Assembly: GCF_002954775.1 (NCBI RefSeq)
Contig: NZ_PJME01000060.1
Coordinates: forward strand, 1-50,939
Reading direction: 5' to 3'
DNA length: 50,939 nucleotides
DNA from: Streptomyces geranii
GTDB taxonomy: Bacteria; Actinomycetota; Actinomycetes; Streptomycetales; Streptomycetaceae
Notes under the pieces: generated by a model
The model's input: only the letters and a program-made list of their open reading frames with translations
Databases searched by the model: none
What the model was told of the DNA's origin: nothing
Shown: positions 33,452 to 43,253 of the stretch, in pieces
Numbering within the stretch: position 1 is the first letter of the stretch
Layout of the letters: every line of letters starts with the position of its first letter
Program-made: the position numbers and the translations under genes

Positions 33452-35328
33452 CCACCCGTCTGACCGTCGCGCAAGCGCTGGTCCGCTTCCTGGCCGCCCA
33501 GTACACCGAACGGGACGGCGTCCGCCGCCGGTTGATCCAGTCGACCTGGGGCATCTTCGGCCACGGGAACGTCGCCGGCCTCGGCCAGGCGCTCATCGAG
33601 TACGGCGCGGACATGCCGTTCCACCAGGGCCGCAACGAACAGTCCATGGTGCACGCGGCAGTTGGCTACGCGCGTCAGTCCAACCGCCTCTCCACGCACG
33701 CCGTGACGACGTCGATCGGCCCCGGCGCGACCAACCTGGTCACCGGCGCCGCGCTCGCCACGATCAACCACCTCCCGGTCCTGCTCCTCCCCGGCGACAC
33801 CTTCGCCACCCGCCCGGCGGACCCGGTCCTCCAGCAGCTCGAAGTCCCGTACGCGGGCGACGTATCGGTCAACGACTGCCTGCGTCCGGTGTCCCGCTAC
33901 TTCGACCGCGTGACGCGCCCCGAGGCACTGATCCCGGCGGCGCTGCAAGCAATGAGGGTCCTCACCGACCCGGTTGAGACGGGAGCCGTAACTCTCGCGC
34001 TCCCGCAGGACGTTCAGGCCGAGGCGTACGACTGGCCGGACGAGTTCTTCGCCGAGCGCGTGTGGCATGTACGCCGCCCGGCCGCCGATCCGGCCGAACT
34101 GGCGGAAGCGGTAAGGCGGATACGTACCGCCCGTCGTCCCCTGATCGTCGCGGGCGGCGGAGTCCACCACAGCCGAGCCGAAGAGGCGCTGGCCGAGTTC
34201 GCCGCGGCGACCGGCATCCCGGTCGCCTCCACCCAGGCGGGCAAGGGCTCCCTGCGCCACGACCACCCGCAGGACGTGGGCGGCATAGGCCACACGGGAA
34301 CGGCCACGGCGGACGAACTCGCCCGCCTGGCAGACCTGGTGATAGGCGTCGGCACCCGCTACACGGACTTCACCACCGCCTCCAACACCCTCTTCGCGTC
34401 CCCGGAAGTCCGCTTCCTGAACCTCAACATCGCCCCGTACGACGGCCACAAGCTCTCCGCCGCCCCGCTGATCGCGGACGCCCGCAGCGCCCTGGAGCAG
34501 CTGACGGAGGCCCTGGCGCCGCACGGGCACCGGGTCGCGGACGGGTACGTGAGCGAGTACACCGAGGACAAGGAACGCTGGGAACAGCGCGTCGACGCGG
34601 CCTACGAGGCCGACGAACCGGACGTACGCCCGACGCAGTCGCAGGTCCTCGGCGCGCTGGACGAGCTGGCCGACGAGTCGGACGTCATCATCAACGCGGC
34701 CGGTTCGCTCCCCGGTGACCTGCACAAACTCTGGCGCGCCCGGTCGCGGGACCAGTACCACCTGGAATACGGCTACTCCTGCATGGGGTACGAGATTCCG
34801 GCCGCGATCGGTGTGAAACTGGCGGCGCCCGAGCGTCCCGTATGGGCGCTGGTGGGCGACGGCACGTACCTGATGCTGCCGACGGAGATCGTGACGGCCG
34901 TACAGGAGGGGATCGCGATCAAGCTCCTCCTGATCCAGAACCACGGCTACGCGTCCATCGGCGGACTGTCGGAGTCGGTGGGCGGCGAGCGCTTCGGCAC
35001 CGCCTACCGCTACCAGTCGGACGACGGTACGTACACGGGTGCTCCACTGCCCGTGGACCTGGCCGCCAACGTGGCGAGCCTGGGCATGCGCGTCCTGCGC
35101 GCGAAGACGGTACGGGAGCTGCGGGCGGCGCTCGCCGAGGCCCGTACCGCCGACACTCCCACTTGTGTCTACGTCGAGACGGAAACGGCAGACACAGTGT
35201 CGGGCCCGCCTCCGGCGCAGGCCTGGTGGGATGTTCCTGTGGCCGAGACCGCGACCCGCCCGTCGGCGGTCAAGGCACGTGAGCTGTACGAACGGCACGT
35301 CTCAACCCGACGCCGCCATTTGCTGTGA
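33448..35328 (+). CDS. iolD: 3D-(3,5/4)-trihydroxycyclohexane-1,2-dione hydrolase
   Basis: 626 residues from ATG 33448, with ATGA overlap to iolB. It is a ThDP-dependent enzyme of the acetolactate-synthase superfamily: the glutamate region MPFHQGRNEQSMVHAAVGYA in the N-domain and GDGTYLMLPTEIVTA with the downstream asparagine in IQNHGYASIG make the ThDP/Mg site. It opens the cyclohexane ring to 5-deoxy-glucuronate. Length is normal and no residues are obviously missing. Confidence 0.94.
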   Translation: MTTRLTVAQALVRFLAAQYTERDGVRRRLIQSTWGIFGHGNVAGLGQALIEYGADMPFHQGRNEQSMVHAAVGYARQSNRLSTHAVTTSIGPGATNLVTGAALATINHLPVLLLPGDTFATRPADPVLQQLEVPYAGDVSVNDCLRPVSRYFDRVTRPEALIPAALQAMRVLTDPVETGAVTLALPQDVQAEAYDWPDEFFAERVWHVRRPAADPAELAEAVRRIRTARRPLIVAGGGVHHSRAEEALAEFAAATGIPVASTQAGKGSLRHDHPQDVGGIGHTGTATADELARLADLVIGVGTRYTDFTTASNTLFASPEVRFLNLNIAPYDGHKLSAAPLIADARSALEQLTEALAPHGHRVADGYVSEYTEDKERWEQRVDAAYEADEPDVRPTQSQVLGALDELADESDVIINAAGSLPGDLHKLWRARSRDQYHLEYGYSCMGYEIPAAIGVKLAAPERPVWALVGDGTYLMLPTEIVTAVQEGIAIKLLLIQNHGYASIGGLSESVGGERFGTAYRYQSDDGTYTGAPLPVDLAANVASLGMRVLRAKTVRELRAALAEARTADTPTCVYVETETADTVSGPPPAQAWWDVPVAETATRPSAVKARELYERHVSTRRRHLL

Positions 35329-35342
35329 AGGAGAACCTGGGC

Positions 35343-36845
<1,503 letters not shown>

Positions 36846-36869
36846 GGTAGCCGGTACCTACGCGAGCAT

Positions 36870-36900
36870 GCCCGCCGACCAGGATTTCTGGTCGGCGGGC
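36870..36900 (+). terminator. Terminator of the iol operon
   Basis: GCCCGCCGACCAG pairs perfectly over 13 bp with CTGGTCGGCGGGC around GATTT. It lies 25 bases past the mmsA stop and 25 bases before the end of a convergent gene, so it can serve both. Confidence 0.88.
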
Positions 36901-36924
36901 ATCGCTGTTCCCAGGCGCGTGGCC

Positions 36925-37485
36925 TCAGCCACCCTGGACCACGACGTCCGTGATCTCCACCGACACCTCCGTGCTCGCCGAAGAGGTGCTGATCGAGGTG
37001 GGCGTGAAGTTCAGGCTCGTCCGGTCCGTCAACTCGGCCGTCTCGATGACCGGGCCGGACTCGTCGCCGCGGACCTCATAGGTGATCTCGTACACCGCGT
37101 CCGGGTCGATGCCCTCGGTGTCGCCCAGGTACGTCAAGTCCGGCTCGACCGTCACATTGCAGCCCGCCGACCCGAAACAGTGCCGCTCGGTGGTGCGCAG
37201 CTCGATCGTGAAGCTGTCGGTGCCGACCTCGGCGTACGTCGGCTCCGGGTCAGGCTCCGACACGTCGTCGGCCACGATGTCCTCGCTCGGGGCGCTCGAC
37301 GTGGTGGCGGGGGCCGGTTCGCCTTCGTCGTCCGTGGACTGCACGACGACGATGCCGGTGGTGATGATCGTGGCGATGACGGCGACGGCCGCACCGATGA
37401 CGATCGCGTTGCTGCGGCGCCCCTTCGCCACCGGTGCCACCGGCGGCGGAAAGTCGGGCATGGGCGGCGGCGTGCTGTCGGTCAT
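36925..37485 (-). CDS. Membrane-anchored extracellular protein of unknown function
   Basis: 186 residues behind GGGGGGA. A proline-rich cytoplasmic N-terminus (about 25 residues) precedes one membrane segment, SNAIVIGAAVAVIATIITTG, with an extracellular acidic Thr/Ser/Pro-rich linker. The C-terminal domain is beta-rich and has two cysteines eight positions apart (HCFGSAGC) that could form a disulfide. It loosely resembles MmpS-type accessory proteins in layout only; I do not recognise the family. Monocistronic. Confidence 0.75.
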   Translation of the reverse strand: MTDSTPPPMPDFPPPVAPVAKGRRSNAIVIGAAVAVIATIITTGIVVVQSTDDEGEPAPATTSSAPSEDIVADDVSEPDPEPTYAEVGTDSFTIELRTTERHCFGSAGCNVTVEPDLTYLGDTEGIDPDAVYEITYEVRGDESGPVIETAELTDRTSLNFTPTSISTSSASTEVSVEITDVVVQGG

Positions 37486-37827
37486 GGTTCCCCCCGAGTG
37501 CGTGGTGTGCAGAGCAGAAGGGCATCATCGGCCTTACAGGTGCCGTGTGTTGGGGTATGCCCTGGTTTTCACCACGGATGAGTGAAGGGCTCTGGATCCT
37601 GCCGGACGACGCCTGACGGAGCGGCCCGATCGCGCAAGGGACGCCCTGTCGGTGCCGGAATCGTCCGCGACGCCGACGGTGTCCTGTCGTGCCGTCGAAC
37701 CACCCCCGAAATTCCCCCACTTCACAGGGCAACCTTTCCCCGCCCCGCGACCACTGACGAGTCGTAAGCCCCGCTCACGGGAGCTTCACACACCGCACGT
37801 GTTCCACCACCACGTAAGGACTCATCC
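37486..37827. other. Divergent gap before the pectate lyase
   Basis: This 342-base gap separates the divergent genes at 37485 and 37828. I see no gene, strong hairpin or clear promoter. TAAGGA lies about 10 bases before the GTG start of the lyase gene and is its ribosome site. Confidence 0.6.
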
Positions 37828-39174
37828 GTGGCTTCCCCTTCCCACCGCCGCTCCCTCCGCACGCGCCGCACCGTTCTGGTCTCCACCGCTGTCGTGGCCG
37901 CCGCCGGTCTCGGTGCGGCCGTGTTCGCCATGAACGCGAACGCCGGTGCCGTCGATCTCGCCCACCAGGTGCTGCCCGCCAAGGACGGCTGGGCCGCCTC
38001 CGGTGCCGGTACGACCGGTGGTGCCGCGGCCGACACCGCGCACGTGTTCACCGTCTCCACCCGCGCCCAGCTCGTGAAGGCGCTCGGCAGCGCGACCAAC
38101 TCGACGGCGAAGATCATCAAGATCAAGGGCACCATCGACGCCAACACGAACGACGCCGGCAAGAAGCGGACCTGCGCCGACTACGCCTCCGGCACGGGCT
38201 ACTCGCTCGCCGCCTATCTCAAGGCGTACGACCCTGCCACGTACGGCCGTTCGAAGCTGCCCTCCGGCACGCAGGAGAAGGCGCGGGCCGCCGCACAGGC
38301 CGCGCAGGCGAAGAACATCGTCTTCAAGGTGCCCGCCAACACCACCCTCGTGGGCGTGCCCGGCACCAACGCCGGTATCACCGGCGGCAGTTTGCAGGTG
38401 AAGAGCGTCGACAACGTCATCATCCGCAACCTCACCTTCAGCGCCACCGAGGACTGCTTCCCCCAGTGGGACCCGACCGACGGCTCCACCGGCAACTGGA
38501 ACTCCGCCTACGACTCCGTCACCCTCCGGGGCGCGACCCACGTCTGGGCCGACCACAACACGTTCACCGACGCGCCCCACCTCGACAAGGCCAACCCGAA
38601 GTACTACGGCCGGGAGTACCAGATCCACGACGGCGCCCTCGACATCACCAACGGCTCCGACCTGGTCACCGTCGAGCGCAACCAGTTCACCAACCACGAC
38701 AAGACCATGCTGATCGGCAGCAGCGACACCGACAGCGTCGGCAAGCTGCGCGTCACCATCCACCACAACGTGTGGAAGGGCATAGTCCAGCGCGCCCCGC
38801 TGGCCCGGATCGGCCAGATCCACCTCTACAACAACTACTTCGACACCACGACCCTCAACGGCTACGCCCCCCTCTACACCGTCAACTCCCGGGCCAAGGC
38901 GCAGGTCGTCGCCGAGTACAACGCCTGGAAGGTCCCCGCCGGCGGCAAGACCGCCAAGCTGCTCAGCGGCGACGGCACCGGCTCGATCGCCGCCACCGGC
39001 AACCTCGTCAACGGCACGACGACGGACCTCGTGGCCGCGTACAACGCCGCGAACTCCAAGAAGCTCAAGACGACGGTCAACTGGAAGCCCACCCTCACGG
39101 CAGGCATCCAGCCCACCGCCAAGAACCTCGCCACGGAACTGGCGACCACCACAGGCGCAGGCACCCTCTCCTAG
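37828..39174 (+). CDS. Secreted pectate lyase, polysaccharide lyase family 1
   Basis: 448 residues. A signal peptide (RRSLRTRRTVLVSTAVVAAA, cleavage near ANAGA around residue 39-40) leads to a right-handed beta-helix enzyme. Family landmarks are VIIRNLTFS, WNSAYDSVTLRGATHVWADH with calcium-binding acidic residues, and IHHNVWKGIVQRAPLARIG with the catalytic arginine region. It cleaves polygalacturonate by beta-elimination outside the cell. Single gene; a dispersed repeat with hairpin follows 17 bases after the stop and may terminate it. Confidence 0.93.
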   Translation: MASPSHRRSLRTRRTVLVSTAVVAAAGLGAAVFAMNANAGAVDLAHQVLPAKDGWAASGAGTTGGAAADTAHVFTVSTRAQLVKALGSATNSTAKIIKIKGTIDANTNDAGKKRTCADYASGTGYSLAAYLKAYDPATYGRSKLPSGTQEKARAAAQAAQAKNIVFKVPANTTLVGVPGTNAGITGGSLQVKSVDNVIIRNLTFSATEDCFPQWDPTDGSTGNWNSAYDSVTLRGATHVWADHNTFTDAPHLDKANPKYYGREYQIHDGALDITNGSDLVTVERNQFTNHDKTMLIGSSDTDSVGKLRVTIHHNVWKGIVQRAPLARIGQIHLYNNYFDTTTLNGYAPLYTVNSRAKAQVVAEYNAWKVPAGGKTAKLLSGDGTGSIAATGNLVNGTTTDLVAAYNAANSKKLKTTVNWKPTLTAGIQPTAKNLATELATTTGAGTLS

Positions 39175-39190
39175 CAAGCAGACCCAGCAC

Positions 39191-39345
39191 CCCCGCGCCC
39201 CAAAGGGGCGCGGGGAACTGCGCGACAAGCCCCCACGAACCCGCACTCGCCAACGAATCCCGCCATACCCGAGCCAGACGGCGCAAAGGGGTCGAAGGGG
39301 CACAGCCCCTTCAGGACGGGACGGGTAGGGGCGGCGGGGGCGGAA
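39191..39345. repeat. Dispersed palindromic intergenic element, copy 2 (full)
   Basis: CCCCGCGCCCC and GGGGCGCGGGG form a perfect 11-bp hairpin around AAA, followed by AACTGCGCGA and AGCCCCCAC. A second hairpin, GAAGGGGC/GCCCCTTC (39294-39312), leads into the 22-base G-rich module at 39321-39342, also present at 51-72. The element fills much of the 39175-39515 gap, in which no gene is seen. Confidence 0.8.
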
Positions 39346-39515
39346 AAAAACACCCCACCCCGCCCCCCACTTATCAGGTTGCTGTCAGCTTCCCCCGACA
39401 CCCCGGCATACCGCGACCGCTGTATGCCGAATTCCTCCCGTACGACCGTGGGATGGCCCACTCCTCACCCTGGAGAGTGCCGTACCGCACCCACACCGCC
39501 CCTTACCGTTGAAGC

Positions 39516-42182
39516 ATGGATCACCCACTGCCCGGACTGCGCCCGAAACTGCGCGGCGCACTGCGGCGGCGCCCACGACGCACCCTCGCCGCCGCAGCCG
39601 CCGTCGTCGTACTCGCCGGCGCGGGCACCTGGACCGCCACCGCCTCGGACAAGCCGGCGCCGGTCGACCGCACCGACGAGGTCATGGACACCGCCACCGG
39701 CGTCCGTATCGACACCTCGTACTTCACCTCCGGGAACGACGGCCGCCGCCCCGCCGTCCTCCTCGCGCACGGCTTCGGCGGCAGCAAGGACGACGTACGC
39801 GCCCAGGCCGAGGACCTCGCCCGCGACGGCTACGCGGTCCTCACCTGGTCGGCGCGCGGCTTCGGCAAGTCGACCGGCAAGATCGGCCTGAACGACCCGA
39901 AGGCCGAGGTCGCCGACGTCTCCAAGCTGATCGACTGGCTCGCAGGGCGCCCCGAGGTCCAGCTCGACAAGGCCGGTGACCCGCGCGTCGGCATGGCCGG
40001 CGGCTCCTACGGCGGCGCCATCTCCCTCCTCGCCGCCGGATACGACGACCGCGTCGACGCCATCGCGCCCGCGATCACGTACTGGAACCTGTCGGACGCC
40101 CTTTTCCCCAACGGCGTCTTCAAGAAGCTGTGGGCCGGGATCTTCTTCAACACCGGCGGCGGCTGCGCCAAGTTCGAGACCCAGCTCTGCGAGATGTACG
40201 AGCGGGTCGCCGAGTCCGGGCAGCCCGACGCCGCCGCGGTGAAGCTCCTCGAAGAGCGCAGCCCCGAGGCCGTCGGCGACCGCATCAAGGTGCCCACCCT
40301 GCTCATCCAGGGCCAGACCGACTCCCTCTTCCCGCTCGGCCAGGCCGACGCCGCCGCCAAGGCGATCAAGGCCAACGGCGCCCCCGTTGACGTCGACTGG
40401 ATCTCCGGCGGCCACGACGGCGGCGACCTGGAGTCCTCCCGCGTCCAGTCCCGCGTCGAGTCCTGGTTCGACCGGTACCTCAAGGACGACAAGGGCGCCG
40501 ACACCGGCTCCGCCTTCCGCGTCACCCGCACTCTCGGCTCCGGCTCGGGCGACGGCGAACCCCGCCTCGCCGGTACGACGGACGACACCTACCCGGGCCT
40601 GGAGAGCGACCTCACGAAGATCGCCCTCGCCGGACGCGAACAGACCTTCGAGAACCCGGCAGGCGCCAGCCCGCCCGCCGTATCGGCCCTCCCCGGCCTC
40701 GGCTCCGCCGGCGGCGGCCTCTCCCAGCTGTCCTCGCTCGGCGTCAGCATCTCCCTCGACTTCCCCGGCCAGTACGCCGCCTTCGAGTCGAAGCCTGTCA
40801 CCGACGACCTCCAGATCACCGGCTCGCCCACGGCCACCGTCCACGTGAAGTCGACCAGCGAGGACGCCGTCCTCTTCGCCAAGGTGTACGACGTCGGCGC
40901 GGACGGCCGCTCCCAGGTGCTGCCCTCCCAGCTGGTCGAGCCCATCCGGGTCGAGGGTGCCAAGGCCGGCAAGGACGTCCAGCTCACCCTCCCGGCCATC
41001 GACTACGACCTCGACGACGGCCACCGCCTCCGCCTGGTCCTCGCCTCCACCGACCTCGGCTACGCCTCCCCGCTCACCCCGGCGACGTACACCGTCTCCC
41101 TCAAGGGCGACCTGGAGGTACCCACACCGCTCGGCCGCGCCGACCGTACGGACGTCCTGCCCGCCTGGGTCTGGTACCTGCCGATCGCCGGTGCCCTGAT
41201 CGCCGCGCTCCTGCTGGTCACCGGCCGCCGCCGGACCGTCACCCCGGCCCCCGACCCCGCGCTCGCCGAGGTCCCGCTCCAGATCACCGACCTGAGCAAG
41301 AAGTACAAGAACGGCGACCGCTACAGCGTCCGTGACCTCTCCATCCGCGTCGAGAAGGGCCAGGTCCTGGGCCTGCTCGGGCCGAACGGCGCGGGCAAGA
41401 CGACCACCCTGCGCATGCTGATGGGCCTGATCCAGCCGGACGCCGGCCAGATCCGCGTCTTCGGCCACGCGATCGTGCCCGGCGCCCCGGTCCTCTCCCG
41501 CGTCGGCGCCTTCGTCGAGGGCGCGGGCTTCCTCCCGCACCTGTCCGGCCGGGAGAACCTGGAGCTGTACTGGGCAGCGACCGGCCGCCCGACCGAGGAC
41601 GCGCACATGGAGGAGGCCCTGGAGATCGCCGGCCTCGGCGACGCACTCGCGCGCGCGGTCCGCACGTACTCCCAGGGCATGCGCCAGCGCCTCGCCATCG
41701 CCCAGGCCATGCTCGGCCTGCCCGACCTCCTCATCCTCGACGAACCGACCAACGGCCTCGACCCGCCCCAGATCCGCGAGATGCGCGAGGTCATGATCCG
41801 GTACGCGGAGGCCGGCCGCACGGTCATCGTCTCCAGCCACCTCCTCGCGGAGGTCGAACAGACCTGCACACACCTCGTCGTCATGGACCACGGCAAGCTC
41901 GTCCAGGCGGGCCCCGTCAGCGAGATCGTCGGCTCCGGCGACACGCTGCTGATCGGCACGTCCGAGCCGCTCGACGAGCCGATCGTCGAGAAGATCGCCG
42001 CCCTGCCCGGCGTCGACTCGGCCGTCCTCGCCGAAGGGGGCCTGGTGGTCCGCCTCGACAGCGACGGCAACGCCCGCCGCCTGGTCGCCGAACTCGTGCG
42101 CCTTGAGGTCCCCGTGGAGTCGGTCGGCCCGCACCGCCGCCTCGAAGACGCCTTCCTCACCCTGATCGGAGAGTCCGCATGA
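39516..42182 (+). CDS. Alpha/beta-hydrolase fused to an ABC transporter ATPase
   Basis: 888 residues. A signal-anchor (about residues 22-42) exports a CocE/X-Pro-peptidase-like hydrolase: nucleophile S164 in GGSYGG, H300 in GGHDGG, and a jelly-roll-like domain near 395-535. A second membrane segment near 550-572 (WYLPIAGALIAALLLV) returns the chain to the cytoplasm. There follows a complete ABC ATPase with Walker A GPNGAGKTTT (about 623-632), signature YSQGMRQRL and Walker B LLILDEPTNGLD. The ATPase pairs with the permease starting at 42179 (ATGA overlap). Hydrolase substrate and cargo are unknown. TACCGT six bases before the ATG, with no clear ribosome site, suggests leaderless initiation. 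Confidence 0.9.
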   Translation: MDHPLPGLRPKLRGALRRRPRRTLAAAAAVVVLAGAGTWTATASDKPAPVDRTDEVMDTATGVRIDTSYFTSGNDGRRPAVLLAHGFGGSKDDVRAQAEDLARDGYAVLTWSARGFGKSTGKIGLNDPKAEVADVSKLIDWLAGRPEVQLDKAGDPRVGMAGGSYGGAISLLAAGYDDRVDAIAPAITYWNLSDALFPNGVFKKLWAGIFFNTGGGCAKFETQLCEMYERVAESGQPDAAAVKLLEERSPEAVGDRIKVPTLLIQGQTDSLFPLGQADAAAKAIKANGAPVDVDWISGGHDGGDLESSRVQSRVESWFDRYLKDDKGADTGSAFRVTRTLGSGSGDGEPRLAGTTDDTYPGLESDLTKIALAGREQTFENPAGASPPAVSALPGLGSAGGGLSQLSSLGVSISLDFPGQYAAFESKPVTDDLQITGSPTATVHVKSTSEDAVLFAKVYDVGADGRSQVLPSQLVEPIRVEGAKAGKDVQLTLPAIDYDLDDGHRLRLVLASTDLGYASPLTPATYTVSLKGDLEVPTPLGRADRTDVLPAWVWYLPIAGALIAALLLVTGRRRTVTPAPDPALAEVPLQITDLSKKYKNGDRYSVRDLSIRVEKGQVLGLLGPNGAGKTTTLRMLMGLIQPDAGQIRVFGHAIVPGAPVLSRVGAFVEGAGFLPHLSGRENLELYWAATGRPTEDAHMEEALEIAGLGDALARAVRTYSQGMRQRLAIAQAMLGLPDLLILDEPTNGLDPPQIREMREVMIRYAEAGRTVIVSSHLLAEVEQTCTHLVVMDHGKLVQAGPVSEIVGSGDTLLIGTSEPLDEPIVEKIAALPGVDSAVLAEGGLVVRLDSDGNARRLVAELVRLEVPVESVGPHRRLEDAFLTLIGESA

Positions 42183-43096
42183 GCACGCTGGCCGAGCGTG
42201 CAGAGCACGCAGAACCCGCACAGCCCGGACAGCCCACAGACCCGAAGGGCCCGGTCGAGGTCGCCGACGGCTACCGCGCCGGCCGCACCCTGCCCTTCCG
42301 GGTCGAGCTGGTCCGCCAGCTCAAGCGCCGCCGCACGATGGTCATGGGCGGCATCCTGTTCGCCCTGCCCCTCGTGCTGTGGATCGCCTTCCAGGTGGGC
42401 GGCACGCCCGGCGACGGCAACAACCGGGTGAACCTGATGGACACGGCCACCGCGTCCGGCTCCAACTTCGCCGCGGTCAACCTGTTCGCGGCGGCGGGCT
42501 TCCTGCTCGTCATCCCCGTCGCCCTGTTCTGCGGGGACACGGTCGCCTCGGAGGCCAGCTGGTCCTCCCTGCGCTACCTCCTCGCCGCCCCCGTGCCGCG
42601 CGCCCGGCTGCTGTGGTCCAAGCTCGCCGTCGGACTCACCCTCAGCCTGGCGGCGCTCGTACTGCTGCCGGTCGTCGCACTCCTCGTCGGCTCACTGGCG
42701 TACGGCTGGGGCCCGCTGGAGCTGCCCACCGGCGGCGAGATCGGCCAAGGAGCCGCCGCCCAGGCCCTGTTGATCACCGTCGGGTACATCTTCGTGTCCC
42801 AACTGGTCACCGCGGGACTGGCGTTCTGGCTCTCCACGAGGACCGACGCCCCGCTCGGCGCGGTCGGCGGCGCGGTCGGCCTCACCATCGTCGGCAACGT
42901 CCTCGACTCGGTGACCGCCCTCGGCGACTGGCGCGACTTCCTGCCCGCGCACTGGCAGTACGCCTGGCTCGACGTCGTCCAACCGAAGCCCGACTACACC
43001 GACATGATCCAGGGCGTCTCCATCTCCGTTACGTACGCCCTGGTGCTGTTCGCCCTGGCCTTCCGGGGTTTCGCCCGCAAGGACGTCGTCTCCTAG
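42179..43096 (+). CDS. ABC-2 type transporter permease
   Basis: 305 residues, coupled to the hydrolase/ATPase gene by an ATGA overlap. A ~45-residue soluble N-terminus precedes six hydrophobic segments, including GGILFALPLVLWIAF, FAAAGFLLVIPVALFCG and LTLSLAALVLLPVVALLVG. SLRYLLAAPVPRARLLWSKL is the typical coupling region of ABC-2 permeases (LinY/NatB-like exporters). With the fused ATPase it forms an exporter; cargo unknown. Confidence 0.88.
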   Translation: MSTLAERAEHAEPAQPGQPTDPKGPVEVADGYRAGRTLPFRVELVRQLKRRRTMVMGGILFALPLVLWIAFQVGGTPGDGNNRVNLMDTATASGSNFAAVNLFAAAGFLLVIPVALFCGDTVASEASWSSLRYLLAAPVPRARLLWSKLAVGLTLSLAALVLLPVVALLVGSLAYGWGPLELPTGGEIGQGAAAQALLITVGYIFVSQLVTAGLAFWLSTRTDAPLGAVGGAVGLTIVGNVLDSVTALGDWRDFLPAHWQYAWLDVVQPKPDYTDMIQGVSISVTYALVLFALAFRGFARKDVVS

Positions 43097-43211
43097 GTCA
43101 ACGGAGGATCACCTACCGGTCTCGGAGGCCGCCCCTCGTGGCCACTTCGAGATCCATCCGCAACACCCCGTACCGCACATTACGGCCCCTTCCGCCGTCA
43201 CAGTCACAGAA

Positions 43212-43233
43212 GTTGACGTCGGCCGACGTCAAC
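43212..43233. promoter_or_regulatory. Perfect 22-bp palindrome upstream of the VWA lipoprotein gene
   Basis: The half-site GTTGACGTCGG is followed immediately by its exact reverse complement, ending 20 bases before the ATG at 43254. A palindrome with no spacer of this length suits a dimeric repressor operator. GGAGGGGG (43238-43245) lies between it and the start as ribosome site. The rest of the 43097-43253 gap shows no gene. Confidence 0.7.
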
Positions 43234-43253
43234 CGACGGAGGGGGCACGGCAG

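Noticed and set aside
33367..35298. Long minus-strand open frame opposite iolD
   Set aside because: Arg/Gly-rich antisense frame without motifs; iolD is clear on the other strand.
39465..42221. Very long minus-strand open frame opposite the hydrolase/ABC fusion gene
   Set aside because: It is the low-complexity shadow of a high-GC gene: rich in Gly, Arg, Asp and Val with no family motif, while the plus strand has intact Walker and hydrolase motifs.
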